Shown in pieces: positions 47,601-57,857 of a stretch of 64,000 nt of DNA. Made by a program: the position numbers and the translations under genes. Source of the DNA: Sweltsa coloradensis (Eukaryota; Arthropoda; Insecta; Plecoptera; Chloroperlidae); contig JAMZAV010000108.1 in assembly GCA_024449915.1 (NCBI GenBank), positions 1,550,001 to 1,614,000 on the forward strand. Reading direction: 5' to 3'. Positions within the stretch are counted from its first letter, which is position 1, and each line of letters starts with the position of its first letter. The notes beneath the pieces are model-generated. The model was not told the origin of the DNA, did no database searches, and saw nothing but the letters and a program-made list of their open reading frames with translations.

Positions 47601-49445
47601 TTTCCTACACACAGTTCTGGACCGCTTTCTTTTTCGCTCGCTACTACAAACAACACAATTTTTTTCTTTTTTGCCGGGAAGCGAATCCAGAGAAACCTCA
47701 CGGCTTCTTTTTTGTGGCATATCTCTACCACCCACATAAGGCCTACCCATTGCTGTGGCTGGTGCGTGTTGCTTAGAAGATATCCAGTCATTGCCAATTG
47801 AATCAATTACAGAAATAGTGAACAGCAGCCGAGAAAGAGGGGTTTTAGGTGGCAATGTATTTTCTTTATAAATAATATAAGCATTTAGTATCATTCTAGA
47901 AAAAATGTTGAAAGAAACTTTTTTCCAATACTTTATTGTGCGCCTCTCGTCAAGATAAAAATATGTCATCATATCAGATGAGTCAATCCCACCCATGAAA
48001 TCATTATAAGATTGAATTATTTCTGGCTTTTTGTTATTCTGACTTGCCCGCGTCTGGTTTTTGTACGTTCAATGTCACGATTGGACGATGATGTGGATAA
48101 AAGTAAAACAGCATTTTTTTGCGACTTTTTTTCCCTATAACCAGCAGCTAGGACAGGCCCTTGACGGTAGAATTTTTTTTCGCCCACAGCAAATTTTGAC
48201 CGAAGAGCAAGTGGCAAAAATTTTCTATTTCGGCGGATCGTACCGGTGAGAAGCGTTTGGCAGTTGTAAAGTTGTTTGGCAAGTGGCACCATTGTAAAAA
48301 AATTGTCCATAAAAATATGAAAACCTTTCCCCAGATAGTTACTTATTCTCATTAGCTTCATAACCACAGTGTACCCTAACCATTCTTTTTAATTTCATCC
48401 CTATCGTCAATGCTCTTTGCCCCCCTGTAGACGTAGAATGCCAGGCAGTAGTTGACAACAGAATCGCATAACATCCAAAATTTGATGCCCCAACGGTGAT
48501 GGTGTTTGTTGGGCAAATATTGCATCAGCTGGGTTTGGGTTTTTTAGTTCCAACTAAACTTTCATCTATGCTAAGTTGTTCATGGGGTGTATAATGATGG
48601 CGAAAGACACGGTTGGCATGATCAAGTAGGGGAGTAAACTTAGCAGTGGGGTCATAACCATCTTCACCTGGTCCGGTAAATTAGAGTTGTCAACCAAGTG
48701 AAAAAATTTGAGAAGAATTTGAAAGCGGTTTCTAGAAAACATATTGCCAAACCAATTGCACGTTTGAGAAGAAGAAGTGAACCGTAAGAAGCTATTGTTG
48801 GTTTGCGAAGGATGCCCATATTGAAAATCACAGCTAGAAATGCTTTGACTTCATTCAGGGTCACATCTTTCCATTGTTTAGCTCTAGCATGGGCAGATAG
48901 ATTTATATGATGTTCGGCAAGAAACTGACGGGCATACCTGTTGGTCTCCCTGACGATCAGCTGTAAAAGAGTGGCTGTAAAAAACATGTGAAAATAGGCA
49001 ATGGGGGGCGAATCCGGCGGGGGGGCATGTTTTGGACCTGTCAGTTCCATGAATTGGAACTGGTGTAGGGGCGGAACTTCTAGGCCTAAAATCTCGTCCC
49101 AATCATCATCTGAATCATTGCTCTGGCCTCCACCATGACTACTATCACTACTAGGCCTATCATTATTCGAGTTGTCACTCGAACTGCCGTCACTGTCAGT
49201 CACGGGAATAGGCCTAGGCTAGGCCTAGGCCTAGGAGGCGAACGGTTACGCCTTCCCCGACGCGCGAGAGGAACATCGTCACTTGAAGATGACGCGCTGA
49301 TTTCATTATCTGCACCGTGAGAAATGGGTGCAAAAAAATCATCTTCGTCCGTCAACAATTCACTTTCGCAATACTCACTAAGATTTCCGTCTAAAAGATT
49401 GCAAATGTCAATATTTTGGAGCTCTGGCAGATCACGGGACGCCAT
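47547..49445 (-). pseudogene. piggyBac transposase (broken)
   Basis: Minus-strand product starting MASRDLPELQ at 49445. An acidic N-terminal part precedes a frameshift at about 49202, inside a GGCCTAGGCCTAGG run. Then comes the DDE_Tnp_1_7 fold: IVRETNRYARQFLAEHH, KDVTLNEVKAFL, MGILRKPTIASYGS. The first catalytic Asp is in LSIDESLVG (codon 48564-48566). Later come MDNFFT, LLTGTIRRNRKFLP and MGGIDSSDMM. The C-terminus has a Cys/His zinc-binding pattern (CVVCSS, CRKCHKGVHGMC, NHKC). Such proteins cut and paste at TTAA. Several frame changes between 48400 and 48700 and the one at 49202 make it inactive. Confidence 0.9.
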
Positions 49446-49519
49446 GTTGGTCCAAGTAATAATAACGTTAGTTCGTTCTTTATCCGTGCGCGCGCTGCAC
49501 GCATATCGCGCACGAATAA

Positions 49520-50164
49520 TGGCGTTTTCCACTGGCCGCACTGATGCGCACTGAGTGCAAGTAGCATATTCCACTGGTAGCTGAAAATCGCACTCGTGCA
49601 AAAATATCGTATTCCACTGGGCGAACTGCACTCGCTCCGTGCACTCGCAGTGCGCACTGAGCCGCACTGACTCCGAGGGTCAGGGCAATCTTTCCAGTGC
49701 AACCGTAGACCCGCGAAATTTAATTGTGTTGTTAGATTTGACCGACTTTTCGTTGGATAGCAGCGACGATGAGTTGATCAATTCATTATCAGAATTGTCT
49801 CAGAGAAATCACAAACTACGTAGAAGATGTTGTCCACATTGTATTCTGACAAAGAGGTAGATTTGCATAACATTTTAGTTTGAGGTTATGTTTATTGTTT
49901 ACTGTTCAGTCCAGTTGGGAACGGCTATAATATGCATTGGCCATTGCTTTCGACTTTTTCCCCATTCTCATCCACCACAATTGCTTCGAAAGCGTATGAA
50001 GACATATTGATTGTGAGGATTACCACTCAATATTATGCACTGAAAAAATAATCGTATTCCACTGACAGTTGCACTCAGGGCAGCACTGGTGCCGTGCATC
50101 ACGTGACCGTGATGTTTCAGTGCGCACTGACGTTGCACTCAGTGCGGTCCAGTGGAAAACGCCA
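49520..50164. mobile_element. Harbinger-like MITE inside the piggyBac 5' region
   Basis: Inverted ends TGGCGTTTTCCACTGG are flanked by TAA on both sides (49517-49519, 50165-50167), the 3-bp TWA duplication of PIF/Harbinger. Subterminal CACTGAGTGC/GTGCGCACTGA words repeat on both sides. A plus-strand open stretch at 49639-49860 (with LDSSDDELINSLSEL and a basic end) looks like a short remnant of an acidic N-terminal exon. The insertion lies 75 bp upstream of the transposase ATG. Confidence 0.85.
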
Positions 50165-50294
50165 TAAGTTCGACTTTCGATAGTAGTCTAACGATATGTA
50201 CCGCCAAATTCAAAATTAAATAACCTCTGCAACGATGTATATCACGCCCGCGCGAAGTGTCATTTGGGAGAGCTATGACCAGCGAAAGTGGGCC

Positions 50295-50355
50295 GAGCCG
50301 ATATATCGGCTCTTGGCATTTCTCGCGCGGACAGCGAAAGCCGATATATCGGCTT
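50295..50355. promoter_or_regulatory. Paired 18-bp palindromes at the piggyBac right end
   Basis: GAGCCGATATATCGGCTC (50295-50312) and AAGCCGATATATCGGCTT (50338-50355) share the core GCCGATATATCGGC, spaced 43 bp apart, ending 15 bp from the element's end. Their position suggests subterminal transposase-binding sites. The left end has only a weaker CCATATGG. Confidence 0.6.
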
Positions 50356-50469
50356 TTGGCATCCAAAGGGTTAATAATGATACAGTATCATTTCAGAAAC
50401 CCGAAATTAAAGAGATAAAGTTTATCTTGCAAACATCAGCTGGTAATTAGGGAAGTTTATATTACTCTC

Positions 50470-51260
50470 TGAAACTTAGAGGCGAGCTCTGGCGGTCGTC
50501 TTCGAGGACCTCTCCCCCTTCCCTTGATGATCTCCCGAATGATTCAATGACGACGTTCATAACAACACGAACGATGACCCTAGGTTAAAGCGGCGCATTA
50601 TGACCTAACAGTGTTGACGCGCCCTTAAACTTAATGAATCCAAAACAAAACCACCCGCTTAGGAGTATCAATTCCAAATGCGAATCGATATACTCAAACG
50701 AAGCCAGCTGTCTAAAAAGATATTTAAAAAAAACGTCACATAGGTCTTTGTCACACATAATAATTACCACGGTCATAAAGCAAAGTAAAGTACGTGTATC
50801 GTGCATTACGCTACTCTGACTTGACTCTGACTTGTGGTGGCTAGTTGTCATGCAAAAAAAGCTCATCATTCTCCCACCAGCACCGTCTGGGCCCGGGGTA
50901 GAATTGGCCCAGAGCATGGCTCTGCTAATCGTAAAAGGCGATTCAAGAGAAAAAGTCCACCTCGCAAACATCAGCTAGTAAGAGGGGTAGTATTTAACTC
51001 CCCGAATCTAGAGGCGAGCTCTGGCAATCGTCGTCGGGGACCTTGCCCCCTTCCCTTGACGACTCCTCGACGACGACAATGACACCACGAACGATGACAA
51101 AGACAATGACGACCCCGACGTGAGAAACCCCCCTCCCTTTCCTCCCATTACCCGTGGCTGATTCTGACCAGCATGGGCCCCCCTCCTCCCCCCCCCCCTA
51201 GTTTAGAGTGGTGCATTATTATGACCTAACGGTGACGCGTCCTTAATAAAAAAAAAAAAA
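50470..51260. repeat. Two R3 repeat copies with an intervening stretch
   Basis: R3 (GAGGCGAGCTCTGG...GACCTAAC) occurs at about 50470-50640 and 51005-51260. The part between (50640-51000) contains no recognised gene. The nearly doubled arrangement could be the two ends of one element. Confidence 0.55.
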
Positions 51261-51327
51261 AAAACCACTCAAAAAGGAGTTTCTAAGTGCCTGTATATTT
51301 GTAGTACGTGTAGCTTCTGCTTACCTT

Positions 51328-51831
51328 ATGGCCTGCGATGCGAGCCGTGTTGTAAGGAGCTCCAAAAGTGAACTACACTGCAGCTACCCAAACCTATCAG
51401 AAAAAATCAGACGTTTACTTTCTCCATTTGGAATACGAACAGTTTTTCAATCTTCCAGAACCTTAAGAAGTATATTGACAAAAACCAAGCCCTTGAACGT
51501 ATCACAATCGTCGAAAAATGCAGTGTACTCAATCCCATGTCAGTGTGATGCCATCTACATCGGAGAAACCAAGAGACCTCTGGAAGTCAGGCTGAAGGAA
51601 CATAAAAACAACGTTGCACAGCACAAGGTATACTCCTCAAAACTAGCAGAGCACGTCTATGAACATCATCATTATGTGAACTGGGATGACGCTTCAATCA
51701 TTCTACACGAAGCAAATACACATAAACGGAGGCTAAAGGAGGCTGCCTTGATGTCTGTAGCTGATGATGTCATCAGTGCTCCCAGCATTGACTTCCCGGC
51801 GATTTGGAAGGAGTTTGTCCCCAAGCCATAG
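51328..51831 (+). pseudogene. Penelope-like element, RT C-terminus and GIY-YIG endonuclease
   Basis: The 167-codon frame covers the segment between RT and endonuclease (CSYPNLSEKIRRLLSPFGIR, FQSSRTLRSIL) and a GIY-YIG domain: VYSIPCQCDAIYIGETKR, then RLKEHKNNV, with H and E residues further on and a final WKEF. The Cys pair just before IYIGET is typical of Penelope-like elements. The RT core is absent and the frame is shifted before 51330 (CLPY-type residues lie in another frame). The endonuclease nicks target DNA for retrotransposition. The 5'-truncated copy is probably dead. Confidence 0.85.
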
Positions 51832-51973
51832 AACTATTGTGGGCATGATTGTGGTATAATTTTTAATTTTTATTTGAATATATTTTTTTTTATTGAGATC
51901 AAGATGGCAGTGTTTGTTAGATGTGTCGACCTTGGCTGGGAGACGGAGTTTTATGTTTTGTTTGGTTTGTTGC

Positions 51974-52007
51974 CTTTTGAAGGGTACTGAAAGTACCCGA
52001 AATATTG
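51974..52007 (+). ncRNA. Degenerate hammerhead-like motif in the Penelope 3' region
   Basis: A stem GGGTAC/GTACCC with a TGAAA loop is followed at once by GAAATATTGC. This resembles the CUGAUGAAG(stem)CGAAAC hammerhead pattern known from Penelope-like elements, but the first core block is TTTTGAA rather than CTGATGA. Self-cleavage is therefore unlikely in this copy. Confidence 0.35.
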
Positions 52008-52211
52008 CTTTTCCATTAATTTAATATAATAATTTACTAAAAGAACATGCCGAGTCCAATTATTGATTATAATTATTAAACCTAACTGTTCTAAGAATCT
52101 CAGGAATTATAAAAAACACTGCAGCGTGATACAAACACAAATGCACGTCTATTATGGAGATGGATAAGAAACGAGTTTTGAGGGTTGCTGTCTCGTCAGC
52201 TGTGACTCGCT

Positions 52212-52262
52212 CAATGACGTACATAAGCTTTGCATAGCAAAGCTTATTATATTACGTCATTG
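52212..52262. repeat. Hairpin CAATGACGT...ACGTCATTG
   Basis: Nested inverted repeats: CAATGACGT (52212-52220) with ACGTCATTG (52254-52262), and ATAAGCTTTGC (52223-52233) with GCAAAGCTTAT (52237-52247). Possible element end or small foldback. Confidence 0.75.
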
Positions 52263-52580
52263 GACTCGGTTATGAACGTCCGATGTTTTTGTTTTGAGAT
52301 GATCTCTGTCAAGGTGACATTTAAAAGAAAATGCACCGAAACAATCAGATAGTTCCTTCCACACAAACAACGCTTGATTATGATGATGAGTTTTGTTGTT
52401 TAACGAGTCTATTAATGCAATATTTCTATTCGAGACAATGAGTGGGGATAGATAAGGGTGAAGGGTAAGGGACAATTAAAATACAAAACCCATATCTTAG
52501 GCGGGATTCGAACCCGTCGTAGTGACATAATACCCAGCGCCCTACTAATCGTATCAGCCACCGTTAGGCGTGCGCAGACA
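52256..52580 (-). mobile_element. tRNA-derived SINE, second family
   Basis: Minus-strand head at about 52570-52498 contains GGTGGCTGATACG, an AGGGCGCTGGG stretch and a B box GGGTTCGAATCCC (52503-52515). The acceptor ends do not pair as in a true tRNA. The body continues to about 52256. It differs from the SINE at 29.6-29.9 kb. Confidence 0.5.
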
Positions 52581-53335
52581 TTTTACAATAGGGGGTCCAC
52601 AAACAGTGTCGCTAATTAGAAGCCTACACCAGCTCTCGTCTCTTACCTGTGATTTGCTTGTCAACATTATATGTTTTTCAACCACTGGCTCTTGATTTTC
52701 TAACAGATAATCTAAAATCTAAAAGCCTAACACCGTAAACAGATGCGTGGACTTGGCACTCTCCACAAGAGCACACATTCTAAAAATCACGCAATGGCAA
52801 TGCTACTAGTCCCACAACTAGTGCTTCAATACATTAGGAAATATTGAGAAATTACTGCAAGGGGTGTTACGCAGCACCAATTCTAAGCCCTAATTCTAGA
52901 ATTGAAGTCACACAATATTTACTATTTAGTGTTTTCAATTAGTGCTTTCGAATGCCACAAGTCCCATCAATTCCATACAATTCAGTTTCAACACTTAAAT
53001 AAATATTAATCAGTAACTATAGGGTGGTGGTGGGGGTAGGGGGGGGGGTGCTTATACTTAACGCTCCCCTCCCCCAATAGCTCTAATTTTTACATTCACA
53101 CAATGTTTAGTGCTCAATTATTGCTTTCGAATTGCACTATAGTCCCACAATTGACTAGTGATTTAATACTTTTAGATATTATATACCACGCTTACAATAA
53201 ACTTGTAAACATATACAGCCAAAACTTTCACACTCAAAAGCTTTGAGATCCAAGAGAAGGGCCATAATTTATGGAACAAATTGCAAGTTGCAAGCTGTTG
53301 CAAAGTTTGGCAACATTTTATTTGCAACTGTTGTT
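52581..53335. other. No recognised gene
   Basis: AT-rich with a G/T-rich patch at 53025-53050. A 13-bp terminus TAGGCGTGCGCAG at 52567 suggests another MITE end. Confidence 0.4.
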
Positions 53336-53337
53336 AT

Positions 53338-54105
53338 ACTAGGAAACGCTCAGTTGGACGCGTTGATAAGCGAGCACGTGCTATAGCTAGACCCACATTG
53401 CACATTTTTAAAATTTTAAAATTTGCGACGTTCGCTGTCCACGGCGCCATGTTTCCAATATTATTTACTAGGGAAACGCCAAAGTCGTTGTTAGACGAGT
53501 GAGTGAGCCATGTGTTGAGTACCCGGTAACATTTCTTTTCTTCCCCCTACCTTAGGCCTACCTAGCCTATCATAGGCATAGGTAATTTCTAGATTGTATT
53601 TCAAAAATAATTAAACATGTTTTGAAATGCATATAACGCAGTGTAGTCCATCATCTGTGGCAATAGGGCCTACTATGGTAAACATAGCCAGTACGAAATA
53701 CGTGAAAATATTGCAAGGTTTACTCAATCTACGAGCGGAATTTGGGGGTACCTTGACGTCCAACATTCGACAGACCTTGCATGGGCACGGCATTTCACGG
53801 CCAGGCGAATAACAAACAAAAAATATCTTTTCAAAATCTAAAACATTGTCTTAAAAATAATTTCTAAACATTGGAAGTCTATTTTTCAGTTTATTATTTC
53901 TTGTAGGTTTAAATCGCAATGAATCTTGCTGATTTTGTTAGCAGTTCTCAATAAACTCGTACCGGATGTCTGTTTAAAATTTCAGCGCAATCTGTTCAGC
54001 GATTCGGCTGATTTTCAACGTACACACACGCACGCACGTAGAAAAACAATAAGGGCCGTTTAAGTCGAATGGAGATCACTCCGTTCGCTACGCTCACTCG
54101 TTCAA
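53338..54105 (+). repeat. R1 copy interrupted by R2
   Basis: Starts ACTAGGAAACGCTCAGTTGG and ends TCACTCCGTTCGCTACGCTC. An R2 end (CTAGGGAAACGCCAAAGTCG) begins at 53468. The open frames inside (53281-53502, 53627-53812) look accidental. Confidence 0.55.
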
Positions 54106-54171
54106 TTACATTTTAACAAAAGTGCAATCAAAGAAAACAAGACAGATCTCATAAACACTATGGCATTTTAA

Positions 54172-54822
54172 CCACCAATGCCTCCGCTGCCAAACGGCTA
54201 AAACCTGAAGCGTCAAGAAATCGTGTGCAGTCCACCACTCGAATCAAAACAAACATCAACTCTCTCAATAGTCAACCTTCAACTTCCCGCACTGTGACCT
54301 CACAGTCACTAAACAGTATCCCTCTGTCGAACCGCTTCTCGCTCCTTGCCGACGAAACAGACTATACGCATATCGCACATCACTCTGAAGATTCCGACAT
54401 GGATGAAGACCAGGATGACATTAACCCCATGAATACCAGTAGCAACCAGCAAAATTCTAGTATCATCACACCCAACTCAACTATTAATAAGTCAGAACGG
54501 GTACCTCCGATCACAGTGTTCGGCGTGCCAACATATCGTCAGATGTTAGAACTAATTAAAGACAATACCAATGGTGATTTCACCCTTTCATCTACCAAAG
54601 ACTCATTTAAAGTACGGGCAGCAAACCTGTCTACGTATGCAGACCTTGTCAAAGCCTTCCGCGAGTTAGACCTGCAGTTATACACTTTCCCGACAGCCGA
54701 CCAGCGGTTGAAGAAGATCGTTCTGCGAGGCCTCTCAGCCACTGTCGACGTCGAAGATATCAAAGAAGACCTCCGTCACCAAGGGTTTGCCATAACGGAC
54801 GTCCAGCATAATAATGCGGTCG
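54172..54822 (+). pseudogene. Jockey-like ORF1, second copy (cut by a hAT element)
   Basis: An intact frame includes a basic/serine-rich start (SAAKRLKPEASRNRVQ), an acidic stretch (SEDSDMDEDQDDINP), and the region preceding zinc knuckles in arthropod-like Jockey ORF1 proteins (PPITVFGVPTYRQMLELIKD, KIVLRGLSATVDVEDIKEDL). It breaks off at about 54822 where hAT-like sequence starts, so the zinc knuckles are missing. Much better preserved than the copy at 24.9-26.6 kb and probably younger. Confidence 0.75.
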
Positions 54823-55273
54823 CCAGGTCGCCACTGGCGACTAAAAATTTGACCCTGGCGACCCATATAATGTAGCACAATATGGGCCTGTACTACGGAT
54901 ATTTCCAAAAAAATTCAGATTAAAATTTTCCCGCTGGCTATCCGACATACGTATTTCCAGCGGCAATGGCTAGCTAGGGCGTGGCTTCGTAGTCGACCCG
55001 CCCTCGCCGATCCCCACCCGCCCACCAAGCCACACGCTGCACCAATCAAAGTGTGACTACAGCCAAGATCACCACGTCGTTATTCAGTTCGATCGATCGA
55101 TTCCAAGCCTGCTTCGACTCGTCGAGTTTTACAATCGTTGCCATCACGGCGTCAGTCAATGTGCCTAGTTGGCCTAGTTTAGACTGACATCAGTGTTTTC
55201 CACCTGTGGCGTATTCAGTCTTCAAGTTCTCGTGTGTTTGCCGTCGGTGTTGTGGTTATGCAATGCAAGTGTA

Positions 55274-56479
55274 ATGGCAGGGAAACAAAAGACTCTTTTC
55301 TCGTTCTTTAAAAGTGCTGTTCCGTCTACGGCGACGTGTTTGAGCCCAGGCCAAGATGCAAGCCTAGATCAAAGTGAGGTACGGGACCGGTTGCAACAAC
55401 ATGATGAGGTAGGGGTAGGCCTAGGCCTAGGGCTACAAGAATCATCAGTAGACCGCCGCCTAGTTTCTCCTAACCCTAGGCCTGCGACTGCGAGTGCGAC
55501 TACGAGCGCATCGTCCGACTCTATTGAGAGTAAACAACAAAAGATGGGAAAAGGTCTATTTCAAGAAAAGTGGTGTGATGAATTAACATGGTTAAAGTTT
55601 GAAAATGGCATTGCAAAATGTTCATTATGTTCAAAATATCCTGAGATTTCTGATAAGCATTCAAGAGTAGTTCAAGGCTTCAGTGGACCTTTTAAATTGG
55701 AAACTTTTAGATTGCACGGCAAATCAAGAACGCACAGGAGTTGTGTAGAAGCTAATATAGCAAAAATAACCCCAGAGTGCACTCCATTTGCGACATGTAA
55801 AAAAAAAATGGATGCAAAAATGTTTCAACATCTTGAGAAGCTGTTTAATACAGCCTATTACGTTGCTAAACACAACAAACCATTCACAGATTTTCGCAAC
55901 TTAATTGTCTTCAGATTCAGACACAGAAGTTGTCAAAGCTTCTTCTGTGTTTGACACTTTTCTCTGGCCTAAGGATACCTTGGAAAATTTTGGAAATGAT
56001 AAGATTCAATTCCTTGCAAATCACTTCAAAGCGCCACATCTTTCCTAGTGATTCAGATGATGAAAATAAATCTAAAAAGCAATCTCTGATGGCAGAATGG
56101 TATGAGTTTAAAATAGTGGGTCAGGGTTTGCAATTGATGAACTGATTGAAAAAGCTTTGGCCAGACAAGACAGATTTCCAGTGCTTGGCCATTTGCTGTC
56201 AATAATGGCAGTTTTACCCACTTCAACAGCCTCTTGGAACGTGGCTTCAGTCACATGAACATGATAAAAAACGACAAGCGTTCATGCATTGATTCATCTA
56301 CATTAAACAACTTAATGATGATCCATCTCAATGGACCTTCACTACAAGATTTCCAACCTCAAAAGGCAGTGGACAAGTGGTACTTCTCTGCCAAAACCAC
56401 AAGGCACACACAAGGTCACAAGCGACACACTTTGGCTGAGTCTTCTTCGACATCTGGAAAGTGCAGTAAATCATCGTGA
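55274..56479 (+). pseudogene. hAT-derived ZNF862-like gene, middle deleted
   Basis: ATG at 55274 begins MAGKQKTLFSFFKS. A low-complexity part includes GLGLGLG encoded by a TAGGCCTA-type run. A TTF-type zinc finger region follows (KFENGIAKCSLCSKYP ... LHGKSRTHRSCV), then KMFQHLEKLFNTAYYVAKHN, up to a stop at 55954. After a gap without the catalytic core, the hAT dimerisation end appears in other frames: FPVLGHLLSIMAVLPTSTAS, ERGFSHMNMIKNDKRSCID, LNNLMMIHLNGPSL. This matches the vertebrate ZNF862/KIAA1586 type of domesticated or free hAT genes. The missing transposase core and frame changes make it a deletion derivative. Confidence 0.8.
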
Positions 56480-56938
56480 CAGGTAGGCCACCCACCCGCA
56501 AGACTGTGTTACATTATATTAGATTTGTCGACTCGATGGCGATGCATTGGTTGAACAATTAGGCCTAAGTGTTCTGGCTACTAGAAAATTTGGCTGGCTA
56601 CTAACATTGCAATAACAAACTGGTGGCAAGGCACATTGTGTTATGGGGCCTTGCTCTACTCTTGCCACCAGCAATATGTACGTATTTGTAATCCAGACAT
56701 ATTGAAAATAAATAATAATAATTATAGTAAATTTTTGGAGGCCTGATTATTAGTATTAGTACTCTGTACCAGGCACTGGTGCCTCAAGGGGATGCCTATT
56801 ATATGTGCAAGACCCCCACCAAGATGACTCTGCTGCTGTAAAAATTATTTCTCCTCTCACGCCGTCTTCCCCTGGTTACTTATCAACAAGGCAGTTGAAT
56901 TTATAACTTAAAAAAGCAAGATGTAGGTCTATACTTAC
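56480..56938. other. hAT 3' flank, then donor-side flank of exon C3
   Basis: 56550-56610 has the word CTGGCTACTAG..AAATTTGGCTGGCTACTA, resembling 54830-54865 (GGCGACTAAAAATTTGACCC), probably element ends. A hairpin CTGGTGGCAAG/CTTGCCACCAG is at 56621-56673. From 56746 the sequence equals the flank of C2. Confidence 0.5.
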
Positions 56939-57018
56939 ACAGTCCTCCAAAAATAGTAATGTTCCATTTCCATCTTTCCAAGTTTCAGTTTAATTTTGTT
57001 GTATTTTTCATTTGTTGC
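56939..57018 (-). CDS. Cassette exon C3
   Basis: An 80-bp minus-strand exon with the same splice sites and frame as C2, encoding ATNEKYNKIKLKLGKMEM and EHYYFWRT plus two bases (GT). It lies upstream of the start exon at 43.2 kb, so it must belong to a neighbouring paralogous gene copy or be an isolated duplicate. No coiled-coil exon was found between here and the window end, and no B or A exon between here and 43.2 kb. Its intron flanks are almost identical to those of C2, while the exon differs at 11 of 80 bases. See findings. Confidence 0.6.
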
Positions 57019-57309
57019 CTGCAAAAATTATTCAATAAGTTAACATATTTCTCGATTCATGGATAGTCGGGAAACACTCCCGTAGGTGGAATTGTCAACA
57101 TTAAATACAATTCAGAAATTACAAAATCCCCGATTGGGATGCATATTTTAATTTCTAAGTTAAATTAAATATTAAGATAACATACCTATGCTGTGAAAAT
57201 TCACATATTTTGTAGTATACCATGATTTTGTTTAATGCATCTAATGAACAGGATATTTTATATAAAAAATTCTAGTCCAAGGAAATAGTGACATTTAGAC
57301 CACCTATAG

Positions 57310-57857
57310 ACTATAACTAAAAATCTGATGTGTGCCAGAGTTGGGCGATGGACAGCGTCCTTGCGCTGCATGGTAATTGGTGGAAGTTGAACCTAGGCCT
57401 AGCCTTACACCTGGTTTTAGTAGTGTTTTATTGTTTTAAATATTTAGTTTCGTATGCTTGCTTTAATGTGAAATATTGTTACTACATACTACATAGGGTA
57501 CGTTCCGTATGATGCTAACTTGCATGCTTGGGCCTTGGGCGTGCCCAAAGCATTCCGTAAACACCGCCGCCATCACAACGCCCGTAACGCCCAATGTTAA
57601 ACCTCGGGCATCGTGGGCATGTCTGGGTGTTGTGGGTGCGTTGGAGCATCATTCGGAACATACCCATAGAGAGAAACTTTTTTTACATAGAAGAGGCCTT
57701 GCTCGGAAGTGGAACAGTGAAGCAAATGGATGAGGGGAAGAAGGAGAAGAGAAAAGAGGAAAGGGAGTTGAAAGCGAAATAGAAATGAAAATGAGGGAAT
57801 GAGAAGTGAGGGAGATGAAGGAGTTACCTGCCACCGACAATGAGTCAACAGCGGAGG
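57310..57857. other. No recognised gene
   Basis: 57700-57830 is purine-rich (GAAGAAGGAGAAG...) and gives open frames on both strands that are low-complexity artefacts. No splice structure is supported. Confidence 0.45.

Larger units (their letters stand above)
44991..50370 (-). mobile_element. Complete piggyBac-type transposon (5380 bp)
   Basis: TTAA at 44987-44990 and 50371-50374 flanks inverted ends CCCTTTTGATGCC (left) and, reversed, CCCTTTGGATGCC (right). TTAA duplication and CCC ends are hallmarks of piggyBac. The transposase is on the minus strand. Subterminal palindromes lie just inside the right end. The element was later invaded by a Harbinger-like MITE upstream of the transposase and has a triplicated 3' part. 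Confidence 0.92.

Noticed and set aside
47551..47801. Plus-strand open frames opposite the piggyBac C-terminus
   Set aside because: Shadows of the minus-strand transposase coding sequence.
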